Source: Owenia fusiformis
Taxonomy: Eukaryota > Annelida > Polychaeta > Sabellida > Oweniidae
NCBI GenBank assembly: GCA_903813345.2
Contig: CAIIXF020000002.1
Span: forward strand, 27,225,223-27,289,222
Length of the DNA: 64,000 nucleotides
Reading direction: 5' to 3'
Shown: piece by piece, positions 33,229 to 54,862 of the stretch
Numbering within the stretch: the stretch's first letter is position 1
Layout: each line of letters opens with the position of its first letter
Translations under genes and position numbers: made by a program
The notes under the pieces: model-generated
The model's database searches: none
Seen by the model: the letters and a program-made list of their open reading frames with translations, nothing else
Told to the model about the DNA's origin: nothing

Positions 33229-33560
33229 ATAGACTAGATGCAAGAATAAATAATTTTGAATTTCATTATTAGAAATTCAAAATTCGGTCAAAGTGATATC
33301 ATATTTGAAATCTACATGTAATCTTACATCCAGTGTTTTTCAACTTTGAAAATTATATTTTCTATGAAAATGTGATTTCTAGGTTGGGGAGATTCCCCAT
33401 AGATCCCATGTTATAAATTCACAAAAAAGTGAAATATCATTTTTTGTATTGGGCAGATACTATTTTCTTCAATGGAAATATTTTAATTTTTAAAATTATC
33501 AGATATAAAGGGTAATATGAAAATTGAACCACATCACCCAAAAGTAAAAACAAAAATACT
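33229..33560. mobile_element. Repeat family D, copy 1 (right end missing)
   Basis: It starts TAGACTAGATGC and carries ATATTTGAAATCTACATGTA, TCCCCATAGAYCCCATGTTA-like text and ATTGAACCAC in the same order as the copies at 41346 and 53649. The right terminal TACTCGCATC is absent, so the copy is truncated. Confidence 0.7.
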
Positions 33561-34009
33561 CCATCATATATCAGTGACCTCTTTAATACTTTTATAGAGA
33601 TAAACACTAGAATGCAGAGGTTCAGATTTCAATATACTAGTACCAGTCACATTGCAAAGGAAATCACCTGTATATATGATGAATATATGAAATTTGAGTT
33701 AAAATCCAAATTACCAAGTATACACCCCATGCAGACAGATCGCCTGAAATTACATTCGTATGATGTGAGATTCGACATTCACCGGGAAAGTAGAAACATT
33801 TTGTCACCCATGATGCAAATTAATTTTATACTGCTTAATAAATTATGAATGACAGTCATATTAAGTCCTATAAGTATGAGAATAGCACGCCGTCTTGATA
33901 TTTCAAGGTAACTCGTTCGAAAAATGATGACGGTGATCGAACTTACGATGTAAAGATAAAACTGCAACAAAATATTTGTAGATTTCTTTGAAAAACTAAG
34001 AAATATACA
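33561..34009. other. No gene recognised
   Basis: A 78-codon plus-strand frame (33612-33848) is open but has no splice context, homology signal or codon bias I can recognise. Confidence 0.35.
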
Positions 34010-34014
34010 TTTCA

Positions 34015-34306
34015 TATCGAATTTTTCAAAACAGAAAAAACATGTATAAATAGTTCGGCATGTAGGTCCAATCCCCCCTGGTAACATTAACATTGGTCTC
34101 GTATAAGTCATATGAGTACTTCAATGTAATATTAATAAAGTAACATCATACTGATGTCCGATCATAAGTTCGAATGATAGTTGTATTTCAAATATTAATT
34201 GTATGACATGTATGAGACCAATGTTAATGCTACCAGGGGGAAACTGACCTACAGGCCTTACTTTTTATACATGTTTTTCTGTTTTGAAAAATTCGATATG
34301 TGATAC
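34015..34306. repeat. ~290-bp foldback, arms about 95 bp
   Basis: The left arm (ATCGAATTTTTCAAAACAGA, ACATTAACATTGGTCTC) pairs with the right arm (GAGACCAATGTTAATG, TCTGTTTTGAAAAATTCGAT). The loop is about 100 bp. No coding capacity. Confidence 0.8.
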
Positions 34307-34309
34307 GTC

Positions 34310-35989
<1,680 letters not shown>

Positions 35990-35992
<3 letters not shown>

Positions 35993-37069
35993 TCAAAATG
36001 GCATAACGTATTTGTTTTTTTCCACAGATATATTTTAGATCCTAGCTGCAACCCTGGATAGTGGATATATACATATAATAGAAATGTTTTTGTTTTTTAC
36101 TGTACCACGATCAAGCTCAATGTTACTCAACGCCCCTCAGCGCAGAGTCAATGTCATATTAAAGGTCATGTCATAGTCTCTGCAAAGGTGGTATTTGTAT
36201 TTTTATGTCAGTTGACATTCAGAAGGATTTTGTAGGGCCTCAATTAGTGAGCGTTTTTGGGCATAACTTGACTATTTGGCTTTTAAGGCCAAATATCAAG
36301 AAATCTGCCTCAAATTTTCAAATTGAGTTGATTGGATCCGCCAGTGCACGTGTAGTTGATAATCCATAGAACAAGCGTACCTTCACTACGGCAAGGCACA
36401 GGAAGTACAGATTGCACTGAACGAAAGGCTCGGAGATTGGAGATATTGGAGATACAGCGTTTAAAGTCAATTAATTATCGCTAATACACTAGTTATAAAA
36501 AGGAATTTTTGGTTGATTTTAAAAAAGTATTCAAAAAATTAATACAAAATCCCCCAAAAATAGATAAAAATCAAGATAAACCTTTTATTTCATTAACAAG
36601 ATACCTTTTTAATATCAACCAAAATTTCCTTTGTACAATTACAATGTTGAGAGACCTAAACATGTTGTGTTTATGTCGTTTTGTTCCAATGAGTTTCATT
36701 TCACTCTGGAAACATGATACCAAGAACAAAACAAGCCGCGGTTTGATGTGTTTTCTAAAACAATATTGATGAAAATATATAAGCCTATATATTTTTCAAA
36801 TTATATTATTACCATTCAAAAGATGACCATTAAATTGACGATGTGTTAAATTTTTAGATTTTTTTATGACTAGTTTAAGAGAAACGTGTGTTCAAAAGTT
36901 CTCCATATCGATACCACTCCTTTTAGAGTATGATACGTGCCGTTTTCAGTTTACCCGCTAGTACTATTTCTTAAACCATAGTTGACCTAAACAGTCTAGT
37001 TAGATTTACAACAAATGACGGATTCTCGCCTGGTGCCATGGTGCCAAAATACAATAGCACTCCTTTAGA
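35990..37069. other. Intergenic, nothing recognised
   Basis: No exon, RNA gene or repeat shared with the rest of the window. The 86-codon frame at 36509 lacks supporting context. Confidence 0.4.
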
Positions 37070-37735
37070 TGCCAACCACCCAGCCAACCAATAACCCAAG
37101 CAACCAACCAACTGATCATGATCTCTCACTCAATATACCAGTCATCCAATCAAGCGACCAACCAACTAATCTACCAAGAAACCAACCAAGCAGTAAACCA
37201 ACCAACTAACCAACCTATCAAAGGAGGAACAAACCAATCAATCAACCAGGCAACCAGTCAAGTAACTAACCAAAAGTATCAGCCACCCAAGCAACAAACC
37301 AACCGATTTATCAAACATGAAACCAATCGGCAAATAAACCAAGCAACACGCCAAGAGAACCAAAGCAACAAATCACCTAACCAAATAACGAGCGTACCAA
37401 TCAACAAAGTAGCCAATCATACAACTAAGCCAGTTACTGGCCGACAACTCATCAATCAACCAAACAACTTAAAAGCAATCAACCGACCAACAAACCAACC
37501 ACCTAACTGATCAATCAATTACCAACAAACAAACCAACTTACCAACAATGAAACCAATAAAACCGAGCAACAACCCAAGAGCAACCAAACAACCAAGTTG
37601 ACTCTGACTGATCGGTTTGTTTGTTTGTCCAGTGGGTGCTTGCTTGCTTGATTGGTTGGATGGCTGGTATGTTGAGTGGGAGGTCAATATGGAGGGCGGT
37701 TGGTTGCTTGGATTGTTGGTTGGCATCTATTATTG
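37070..37735. repeat. Degenerate (CCAA)n-type tract with a mirrored TTGG end
   Basis: From about 37070 to 37600 the plus strand is dominated by CAACCAACC-type words. From 37610 to 37735 it switches to GGTTGGTTG-type words, so the two parts are roughly inverted. The Asn/Gln/Pro-rich 130-codon frame at 37118-37510 follows directly from the repeat. Confidence 0.8.
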
Positions 37736-37830
37736 TGTTGTATAGGACGTTTTATCGGGTCAGGAGATGGAGATTTTTTTATTGCAGAAAAAGGCGAGAA
37801 TTCGTGATTTGATCTATCAACTAGTCAACT

Positions 37831-37905
37831 ATACCCTGCGTGCAGAGTCTAGTTAAACTACGAAGCTCTCTTTTGAGAAGTGAAGTCAAACGAATGCAAA
37901 GGGAA
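37831..37905. mobile_element. Tiny MITE (about 75 bp), copy 1, with 8-bp target duplication
   Basis: Flanked on both sides by AGTCAACT (37823-37830 and 37906-37913). Its ends are (A)TACCCTGCG and GCAAAGGGAA, an imperfect terminal inverted repeat. The interior includes GCAGAGTCTAGTTAAA and GAAGCTCTCTTTT. The second copy is at 39581-39659. Eight-bp duplications fit hAT-type transposition. Confidence 0.85.
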
Positions 37906-38011
37906 AGTCAACTAGTTTAGGCTAACTAGTTTTTGAAATATCAAGTCCTAGAGAGATACATTGTAAAACGCATAATGTCGATGCTGCAAGGAAGATAAGA
38001 TATCCACTACA

Positions 38012-38214
38012 GTGACGGATTCGAGGGGCCCCCCCCATTCTAGTGGCCTTTTTTGGGCCTTATTTAGACAATTTATCAAAACATGGGCCATCATTTTTTA
38101 ATACTTGGGCCCAATTTTTGGTTTGAGGGCCTAAACTTTTTTGCGCGGAAATTCCTTTCCAGTTTCCAGAGTCAAAGTTTCATTGGGCCCCTGTTAATTT
38201 CTGGATCCGCCACT
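38012..38214. mobile_element. ~200-bp MITE with CAGTGRCGGATYC ends
   Basis: The left end is CAGTGACGGATTCGAGG and the right end GGATCCGCCACTG, forming a terminal inverted repeat. The interior is GGGCC-rich at the left. The same end sequence (CAGTGGCGGATCCAGG) occurs alone at about 41253-41268. Confidence 0.65.
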
Positions 38215-38399
38215 GCACTACACCATTCACCCGGTTACCCGACGTTCTCCTAGCACTCGTTTGAGTCCAATCGTGCCTCTTTACCTTACGTCAGGTAATA
38301 AGGTATGCAACGAACGGAATGAATTTTGAGAATGGTTACCCGACTATTCAAGTTACCTTGAATCAAGATCTGCTGATGCTCACTAGCTAGCCCGTGGTC

Positions 38400-38760
38400 T
38401 CAGGGCCGTCAGATGGTGAGGGGTGGAGGGGGGGGGGGGTGCGATGGGTACGACCGCACCCCTTCCGGCTTTCCCAAAAGTTTTTTTATCAATTTCTTTT
38501 GACTTATTATACACCTCGAACGTGCCCACGAATCACCAAATATTAAGCATTTTAAAATGGTTAAAACTTTTTAGAAGGCGTAGGCCACTCATCGCTTTCC
38601 CAAAATAATTGAAATTAATTCTGACTTTATTATAGTTTATTGTCTCAGACATCATATTGCCAGACAACATCATAGCACCTTGATTTGAAAAAATGTTTTG
38701 GAGGGAGGGCACCAACCTTTGCCCGCGGCACAATTTCCAAGAGAGAGAGGCCATCACTTC
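38400..38760. repeat. G-rich dispersed repeat fragment
   Basis: The run GGGGGGGGGGTGCGATGGGT followed by ACGACCGCACCCC resembles GGGGGTGATATGGGTGCGAT..AACCCC at 26995-27025. The overlapping short frames are not convincing. Confidence 0.35.
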
Positions 38761-38904
38761 TTTTATTTATTTTATTTAATAAAAATGTATACAATAATAA
38801 TCCATGACTAATACTGACACCAAATGGCATCTACAAGTATAATGTTAGTATCAAAAAGTATCACTAGCAAATAAAAAAGGTATTTATATAGTCTAACTAG
38901 TTTA

Positions 38905-39680
38905 CAACGGTATATCATGCCCGGTGATCGTACAAAAATGATGGAGGGAGGGATTGGGCGATTTCTGCAAGAAAACTCAACAAATTTGGAGAATTTATTT
39001 TTTCAAGAGAAAATTTACAACTGAATTGCCAAATGAATAGGCACAGTGCATGGCAAAATATGTTAGGTCATCTGGTATTTTTTTTGAACTGATACCCTTC
39101 TAAGATATGAGATCTATGAAAAAAGGCGCATCATCACCAACGTGCAGTCAATGTTTTTGCTATAAATCGGGCAACAATGGTCTACACGATCTGTAATAAA
39201 TAGGTATAAGGGACGTTATTATCACAATACTTAGGACATTGCTCACTTTTTAAAGTTAGTTCCCATGCGTTATACAAAAAATAATCGAAATAAATTAATT
39301 TGGGATGGAGGGGGGGATTTTTATATATTTACGATGGAACAAATTCACAAGAACTCGTGTATTTGAAAAAAAATAAAAACTCAGTATCCCAGTAAGAAAC
39401 TGGATATTATATCTCTGGAGAATGAAAAACGGGAACATTTGGAGTCATAAGAATAAATTCAAGTAGCATGTCTTATCATGTCTTATATACACGTTTCTCT
39501 TGAAAAATAAAAATTCCAGATTTGTTGAGTTTTCTTGCAGAAATCGCTTAATCCCCCCTCCATCATTTTTGTACGATCACCTACCCTGCGTGCAGAGTCT
39601 AGTTAAAATATAGACGAAGCTCTCTTTTAAGAAGTGAAGTCAAACGATTGCAAAGGGTAACGATCACCGGGCGTGTACAC
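38905..39680. mobile_element. Foldback element, about 780 bp, interrupted by the tiny MITE
   Basis: The left arm (CCCGGTGATCGTACAAAAAT, GATGGAGGGAGGGATT, TTTCTGCAAGAAAACTCAAC) and the right arm (GTTGAGTTTTCTTGCAGAAA, CCCCCCTCCATCATTTTTGT, ACGATCAC..CGGGC) are complementary. The right arm is split at ACGATCAC by the MITE at 39581-39659, which shows the order of insertion. No coding capacity. Confidence 0.75.
39581..39659. mobile_element. Tiny MITE (about 79 bp), copy 2, nested in a foldback arm
   Basis: It has 8-bp flanking duplications, ACGATCAC at 39573-39580 and 39660-39667. The sequence matches copy 1 at 37831 over almost the full length (TACCCTGCGTGCAGAGTCTA, GAAGTGAAGTCAAACGA, TGCAAAGGG). 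Confidence 0.88.
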
Positions 39681-40541
39681 TCCCCTCCATAAGTTTGGCA
39701 ACCTTAGCTCCCTCATTGAACTACGTGTTAAAGCCTCTTTACTTTTGAATTTTTATTTCCTTAACCGGCGATGAAATAACTTATAACATTGATGGAAACG
39801 TAAATTGACTTTATTTCCAATACCTCCAAATTTTTCTTTCTTTTCCTCAATTACAATAAGTCGAAAATTGATGATAAATTTGATGAATTTTTGAAAATCG
39901 TCATTCCCATGTAATCCAATGGGAAATGGAGGGTTCTGGGCAAATCAGAAATCAGGATATCTGTTCAGTAAAATATTAAGCAAAAATATTTTTATATAGA
40001 AAATTGAATTTTCTAACTTTTTCCTAAGTGTTTAGTTCATTTGATGAATACTAAAGTTACAGCGCTTCAAAGTCATTTTTGAAAATAATTTTTTGCCTCC
40101 TGTGTTATTTCAATGGGAGAGGTTTTTTGAAAAACAATTTTGACTTTGAAGCCCTATAACTTTGTTAAATCTGAAGAAACATATCATTTTTTGTAAAATA
40201 AAGTTAGCAAATTCAATTGCCTGCCTAACTCGTATTTTTTGCAGGGTCTCGGATGAATGTTCTGTCATATGACTTGCGGCAAACCTACCATTTCCCATTG
40301 GTTAACATGGGGGAATGTCGATTTTCAAAAATTCATCAAATTTATCATCAATTTTCGACTTATTGTAATTGAGGAAAAAAATTGAGAAACTTTGGAGGTA
40401 TTGGAAATAAAGTCAAATTACGTTTCCATCAATAGTATACTATTTTAATCGCAGGTTAAGTAAATAAAAATTCAAACATAAAGAGGCTTTAACACGTAGT
40501 TCAATGTGGAGATAAGGTTGCCAAACTTATGAAGGGGAGTG
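39678..40541. mobile_element. 864-bp foldback transposon with TA target site
   Basis: The ends CACTCCCCTCCATAAGTTTG and its near-complement CAAACTTATGAAGGGGAGTG are flanked by TA. Complementarity continues over about 300 bp per arm (for example TTGAACTACGTGTTAAAGCC and TTGATGATAAATTTGATGAA, found inverted at the right). It abuts the foldback at 38905-39680, so the two were inserted back to back. No transposase. Confidence 0.85.
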
Positions 40542-40544
40542 TAT

Positions 40545-41345
40545 AAAGGTATATGCTTTTCATATTTACAAGTATTTACATCATGTACATGATATAAAAT
40601 AGTACAATGCATATATTAAACATGCATGTATATATAGGGTTGTGTTAAATGATGTGCCATGGCGTATTGTTATAAACAATGCGTGGATAGTAAAATAAAA
40701 CGAAATTATAGATTTTGACATTTTGGTGGAATTTTTAAGAGAATTCCATAGTGAAGGCCCATTACGTTTTTTATGATCTCTCTTTTCTAAATTGAAAATT
40801 CTGCATCACACCCCCTTTGGCACCTCCCCAGAGAAAATTATTTCTAGAGGGAGTGGGCTACACCTCGCATCCCAAAAAACAAATAGCACTGCCTTAAAAT
40901 GGTAAAATGTTCTGGGGGAGAGCAGGAGAGGACCATCATTTGGGGCCCAACTAGCACTAGACCTTCCAAAAATGAATAAAAATGTTTTCCGTTGTTTTTC
41001 CTCAGTTTTAACGGCTTTCAAGAGGTGAAAGCCCATGGTTTTATTTAGTTTATCTCTATATTTGGAATTTTTGTCAACTTAAAGGGGGGGGGCTTAAACA
41101 CTTTAAGATAATTGCCACATTGATTAAAAAATAGTTCTGGCACCAAAACCCAAAATATAAAGCATTTCAGTGGAAATAACCAGATAGCATAGTACTGATA
41201 ATATTTTCCGGACGCGAATGGCGCATCCCTGTCCCTCTGCCGCCTCTTTCCAGTGGCGGATCCAGGAGGGTGGGGTTCAAGTTTAGAATTCCCAATTTAT
41301 CATGTCAATCAAATTGCAGGATGTGATCACGTGAACAATCAATAG
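40545..41345. other. Intergenic with an isolated transposon end
   Basis: Carries the single CAGTGGCGGATCCAGG motif near 41253. No gene was recognised; the minus-strand 76-codon frame at 40806 lacks support. Confidence 0.4.
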
Positions 41346-43200
41346 AGTAGATGCGAGTAGAAATAATCTTGATTTACGTTATTAAATATTCAAAATTCAG
41401 TCAAAATGATGACATATTTGAAATCTGCATGTAAAAGTACATCTAAAAATATGTTTTCGAATTGTCTATCAACTTTGAAAATTTAATTTTTTTTTGAAAA
41501 TGTGACTTCTTGTTCGGGTTGATTCCTCATAGACCCCATGTTACCACAGGTCCGTGATGTTACAAAATCACAAAAAGTGAATTATCTTCTCGTGTATTGG
41601 ACAGATAGCATTTTCTTTTACTGGACATATTTTAATTTGCATAACTATTAGATACATGAGGGTTATATGAAAATTGAACCACGCAAATAGATGTAATTTA
41701 AGTTAAAGGGAACTTTCTACTATACCCGCCACTGTGGCGTAGGAACAATGTACGCCAAAACGCCAGTGCGTAGTGTTGAAAAGTGAGAATAAAAAGGCTT
41801 ATTAATTTTCCTATGTTTTTTATTCATATTTTCTCATTGTATTGTACAAAAGTTATCTCGAGCACACTAGCCTAAAGAAATTTATTTGTGGATACCATAT
41901 GATATGCTCGTTTTTTCAATAGTACTCTTTTGCATGGTTTTTGTGCCTCTGTTATTTTTCTAATCTGGGCCACAGATAAATGACACTTTTTGAAAAATAA
42001 AATATTGAAAGTTACCTTGTTTCTACAGTTCTAATACTGTAGAATATGCAAAGTAACATGCTTTATTTCATGATAATCAAGCCACTATTGACTATCTTAT
42101 GGATTTTAAAACTAAAATACAATTTCGCCAAATATTCGTGATTCGCGTTCTCTTCACGAATTTGAGAAAAAACAGTCTTTTCAAAAACTACTTGATGAAT
42201 ACCTTTGCAATTTTTTTTGCACATGTTCTGTAATGCTTATGCAATCAAACTGTGGTATCGTTTAATTACAATGATGAACCTCTTTAAATGAGATGTATAT
42301 TTTTTATTCTCCCCTACCCCCCAATTTTTCAATTTCACTATATTGATTTATATTCCGTTGCTAGGCAAAATCATAGACGGAAATTATAGTTAAGTCAGCA
42401 ACTATCTATTTTCTTACTAAATCACCAATTGTCATTGGTAGTACTTCTTGAAATATGAATGTTAAAGACAAAAACAACTTGAAAATGTTGATTATTCAAA
42501 TACACGTTCCATCGATTTCAGTTCTAGAAAACCTATTACCAAGGTTTTTATTTCATTTGAAAGATAATAGATTATTGTTTTAGGAAATATAACATTTTTG
42601 GCACCCACCCTTAATTGTTTCATTGATCACGAATGCGTTTCTTTAAATCAATTGATCAAGCTAGATTCTTTAATCTGTACGTGTCGTATTGCACGGTACA
42701 CGATGTAATCAGACAAAAATATATCTCAATTTAATTAAAATGATTAAAAATCTCTCATTGTTATTTGGAAATTGATCGTCTATATCGTTCGAGACATAAG
42801 AGAATGATTTGTGATTTTCCATGGTGATTTTAAATGATGAAAATCATTCGAACAATTTAAGCACATTAAAAGGGGCATCAAGGATTTTAAGCTTGCATAT
42901 AAAATCGAAACGCCAACCTAAACGTATGACCAATCGCCCATACAAATGCATCGCTTAAACATTTCCGTTCACATTTAGGTTATGAAAACATTGCATTCTA
43001 TTAACATAAAATGACGTTTAACGAGCATAAAATAGGCGTTTTGATATAGAAGATTTGACACAATTGTTTCATAGTTTTGGCGGGACTTTTTGGCGTAGTG
43101 TTGAATTTACACCTTCCTACGCCCCTGGGCCGCCATGCTATCTGACCCGAACGAGCAACCTGGTGGTGAATCTGGTAACTACCTACTCGCATCTGCGTTA
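41346..43200. mobile_element. Repeat family D, copy 2, split by a 1.4 kb insertion
   Basis: The left part 41346-41730 begins AGTAGATGCGAGTA and the right part 43131-43200 ends CTACTCGCATCTGCGTTA. Together they match the intact copy at 53649-54082. The break falls within ACCCGCC|ATGCTATCTGACC. Confidence 0.8.
41731..43130. mobile_element. 1.4 kb insertion inside family D copy 2
   Basis: Defined by comparison with the uninterrupted copy at 53649. Its ends (CTGTGGCGTAGGAA and TTCCTACGCCCCTGG) form an imperfect inverted repeat, and CGCC flanks both sides as a possible 4-bp duplication. The interior is AT-rich with no intact coding frame. A similar GGGCGTAGCC word occurs at 26985. Confidence 0.7.
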
Positions 43201-43469
43201 TTGTTTCAATTATAAACAATCATTAAATTTGAAATCGTGGGAATGGCGTTAACATCAGTTCAACATCATCATTTCAAACCAACGGTAATACTATTGAAGT
43301 TACTCGATCCATACTTGTAGAGAATACTCATAAAACTACAGCAAGCATTTGGGGATCCATTTCAATGGCAAATGAAGCCTGTTAATAAAATTTGTTTTCG
43401 AACGTGCCAATACGAAAGTTCATCTTTGGGAATCGCCCCCCCCCCCCCCTGTATCTCCCACGTGTTTCG

Positions 43470-43620
43470 AGTATTTTATTGGAATGTGTTGGAGCCAAGA
43501 TTTTATTGTCCAATCAAGTTTCAAATATTTTATTGGAATGTGTTTCCAACAAGTTTGTATTGTCCAATCAAAATACCACGGGAGTTCGTCAATCAAGTTG
43601 ATGTTTTGATTTGACCAATC
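43470..43620 (+). promoter_or_regulatory. CCAAT-box cluster upstream of alpha-tubulin
   Basis: CCAAT occurs at 43510-43514, 43564-43568 and 43615-43619, and ATTGG (the reverse) at 43478-43482 and 43532-43536. Two of each lie in a ~54-bp tandem duplication (TATTTTATTGGAATGTGTT repeated). This arrangement upstream of a TATA box suggests an NF-Y-driven, strongly expressed promoter. Confidence 0.6.
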
Positions 43621-43667
43621 AGACTTAAACAATTCAAATTAAGTCACGCCCACGAAGGCGGGCGAAG

Positions 43668-43675
43668 TATATAAA
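43668..43675 (+). promoter_or_regulatory. TATA box of the alpha-tubulin gene
   Basis: TATATAAA lies 128 bp before the start codon, preceded by a GC-rich stretch (CACGCCCACGAAGGCGGGCG). Transcription would start near 43700, giving a 5' leader of about 95 nt. Confidence 0.7.
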
Positions 43676-43795
43676 TCAACACGAGATATTTTACCGGTAT
43701 AATTTACTTGCAGACCCTTTGAAACGTCGTGCGAGTGAAATATTCTATCGCAATCTTACACCTTCCGAAAGAAGAAAGTAAACTCAAACCTTAAC

Positions 43796-52274
<8,479 letters not shown>

Positions 52275-52644
52275 AGATTCCATGATATTTATTGATCCAT
52301 AGTACATCCATGTTTTACAAAATACAAGATCTCAATCTTTATGTACTCCTTATTTCTACTACAGTGCTATCCTAGTGAACATTAATCTACGAAAAGAGAC
52401 TACTTTATCAGCACACGGGAGTACTATGGGTATCAATATAGACTAAGTCGTGTGAATGACCCAAGAAAATATTTTGCTTTGTGCAATATACAGTTGCAAT
52501 TGAGTTGCAATATTTTTTAACAAAAAGTGCTAATACCTGTACTATAGGTATCCTATACTTACCTTTAAAGGTGCCATTTATAAGTTCCTATTTTGGAAAT
52601 TTTTGATAACATACATTTCTTATGACATACATATTTCATGAATT

Positions 52645-52650
52645 AATAAA
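52645..52650 (+). terminator. Polyadenylation signal AATAAA of alpha-tubulin
   Basis: AATAAA lies 371 bp after the tubulin stop codon and about 50 bp before the left end of the long inverted-repeat element. No better signal is nearer the stop. Confidence 0.55.
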
Positions 52651-53648
52651 TTACATTCAAAGTGAAATATATTGGTTATTAGTGTATTTATTTAGGTTTA
52701 GGTAGCGATCTGAGGCACTTCGATCAGGGTGTTGTCGGGACAATTTCTCTTGTGACTTAGGTTATGTATTTAGGTCTATCTCAACAGATTTTACTGGTCT
52801 TATGCGCCGCAAATGGTGCGAAAGATGTTAAAATTGCATTTTCGACCCTAAAATTCAGATTTCTTGGGGGTACATTATTATTTAGCTATAAAACAAAAAC
52901 TAAACAACCAATGCTTCTTTCTTTTGGTGTTTCTGTTAAGAGTAATCATACTTACAATGCATATGTAAAAGAATTGAAGAATTTTAACTTTATTTAAAAA
53001 CAGCAACATTTTTTCACCCTAAAATCATAGAATTTAGGGGGGTTGAGAGACATTGATTGGAACTGATTTTTTAATTTCTCAATCAATCTCAGTTTAATAT
53101 TAATGGAACTTTCCTAAAAGTAGCACCAACATGTCCCCAACACATTACCATAAAGAAAAAACTCAAACTCTAACATGTTTTTTGCCTATATGGGTCAATT
53201 TACCTCTCCCCTCTTTCCCTTTTTAGAAGGGCGTGGCCATATTGGCATGTTCATCTAAAAATAAATACTTCATGTTCATATCCATCCTCCGATCACAGGG
53301 CTTCAAAATCCAGAACATATTCTTTCTTTTTACCCCCAGCAATAAGCAGTTACCATTTCCCCGATTAAGAACTCGCAATCTGATTGGCTGTCGCAACACT
53401 GCGACAGAAATCATGTATACGTCATTGTGCATAATTAGATCACGTGATTCAGTTAAATCAGGCGCGTCGAAATTGGTTATCGCAGGGGGAAGAAGGAGGT
53501 ACGGATTCTGGACACCTGCTTAGGAGATTGGTTCATATCATGTTATCATTTTTATGTCCCCAACAAAAAGTGGTGACATATTGTTATGGTCTCTGTTTTT
53601 TTTTGACAGTGGTCAGTGGTCGGCGGTTTGTGGTTGGAGCTTGGCAAT

Positions 53649-54082
53649 AGACTAGATGCGAGTAAAAATAATCTTGATTTACGTCATTAAATATTCAAAA
53701 TTCAAAGTGATGTCATATTTGAAATCTACATGTAAAAGTACATCTAGAAATATGGTTTCGAAAATTGTTTATCAACTTTGAAAATTTAATTTTTTTTGAA
53801 AATGGGTGACTTCTAGTTCGGTTTGATTCCCCATAGACGCCATGTTACAAAATCACAAAAAGTGAAATATCTTTTCTTGTATTGGACAGATAACATTTTC
53901 TTTTACTGGACATATTTTAATTTACATAACAGTTAGATACATAAGGGTTATATGAAAATTGAACCACTAAACAGATGTAATTTAAGTAAGGGGGAACATT
54001 CTACTATACCCGCCATGCTATCTGACCCGAACGAGCCACCTGGTGGTGAAACTGGTAACTACTTACTCGCATCTGCGTTATT
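53649..54082. mobile_element. Repeat family D, copy 3 (intact MITE, about 430 bp)
   Basis: It begins TAGACTAGATGCGAGTA and ends TACTCGCATCTGCGTTA, so GATGCGAGTA forms the terminal inverted repeat. This is the uninterrupted reference for the copies at 33229 and 41346. Nested inside the 5 kb element. Confidence 0.8.
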
Positions 54083-54139
54083 GGTGTCTGTAACAAATTC
54101 TTACAATTTCAAATAATTAACAAATACTGTATAGACTGA

Positions 54140-54450
54140 CTTCAATTGTTTTCAAAATCATCTACGTGTTTACAGATGTTCAAATCTGACATTATATTTA
54201 AAGATTTGACCTTCAATGACCTTTTCAAGGTCAGAAAAAGTCTTTTTTCAACTTGCTTCAAATTAACCATTTTTTCAAAATCATCTATAAGTTATCAGAA
54301 GTTCAAATCTGACTTAATGTTTGAGATTTGACATTCAATGACCTTCTTAAGATTTAAGAATATAGATTTGATCATTAAATGACATTCTAAAGGTCAAAAT
54401 AGATTTGACCTTTAGTGACCTCCTCAAGGTCAAAAAGGTATTTTTTATCT
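54140..54450. repeat. Degenerate tandem repeat containing GACCTTCAATGACCTT
   Basis: Blocks with TTCAAATCTGAC, GATTTGAC(C/A)TTCAATGACCTT and AAGGTCA recur two to three times with roughly 100-130 bp spacing. Not coding. Confidence 0.5.
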
Positions 54451-54538
54451 TGTTTCAACTAGGTGGTGACATTTTGTTATGTTAATGCCTTGTTTTACTT
54501 GTAGCTAGTGAATGTCTTTGAAATGACATAAGCCTAAT

Positions 54539-54705
54539 ACAGTGGGACCTGGGTTAGTGAACACCTTTCTCTAGTGAACACCTGTGTAAAATGAACACCC
54601 TATTTTCAGCACATACCTTGATTCCAATACAAATTGTCTTTCTGTATTGAAATCTTTTTTTGTGGCTCTATAGATGTTCACTGTACACAGGTTTTACTTT
54701 ATGCA
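54539..54705. mobile_element. Small TIR element of the TAGTGAACACCT family, copy 1
   Basis: The left end ACAGTGGGACCTGGGTTAGT and right end ACACAGGTTTTACTT are imperfect complements. TAGTGAACACCTxTCTAGTGAACACC matches the copy at 59857-60009. It lies just upstream of the nuclease-like pseudogene. Confidence 0.65.
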
Positions 54706-54862
54706 AAACATCTTTATATTTAACTTTAATTAATAAACTGATTATCTAATTGCAATTATAAATTGCTATCTATTATTTGCAGGGAACATGTAGCAAAACA
54801 ATAAGGGAGAATAGTAAGCTATTCAAGGCTTATTACTGTCTGATGTTCTATTATTAACTAAT

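Noticed and set aside
37118-37510. 130-codon Asn/Gln/Pro-rich frame
   Set aside because: The composition follows from the degenerate CCAA repeat. No start context, splice sites or family resemblance.
52764-52997. 77-codon frame, mirrored at 57481-57672
   Set aside because: The same text in the two arms of the inverted repeat. It lies wholly within the TIR and has no known domain, so it is more likely TIR sequence than a gene.
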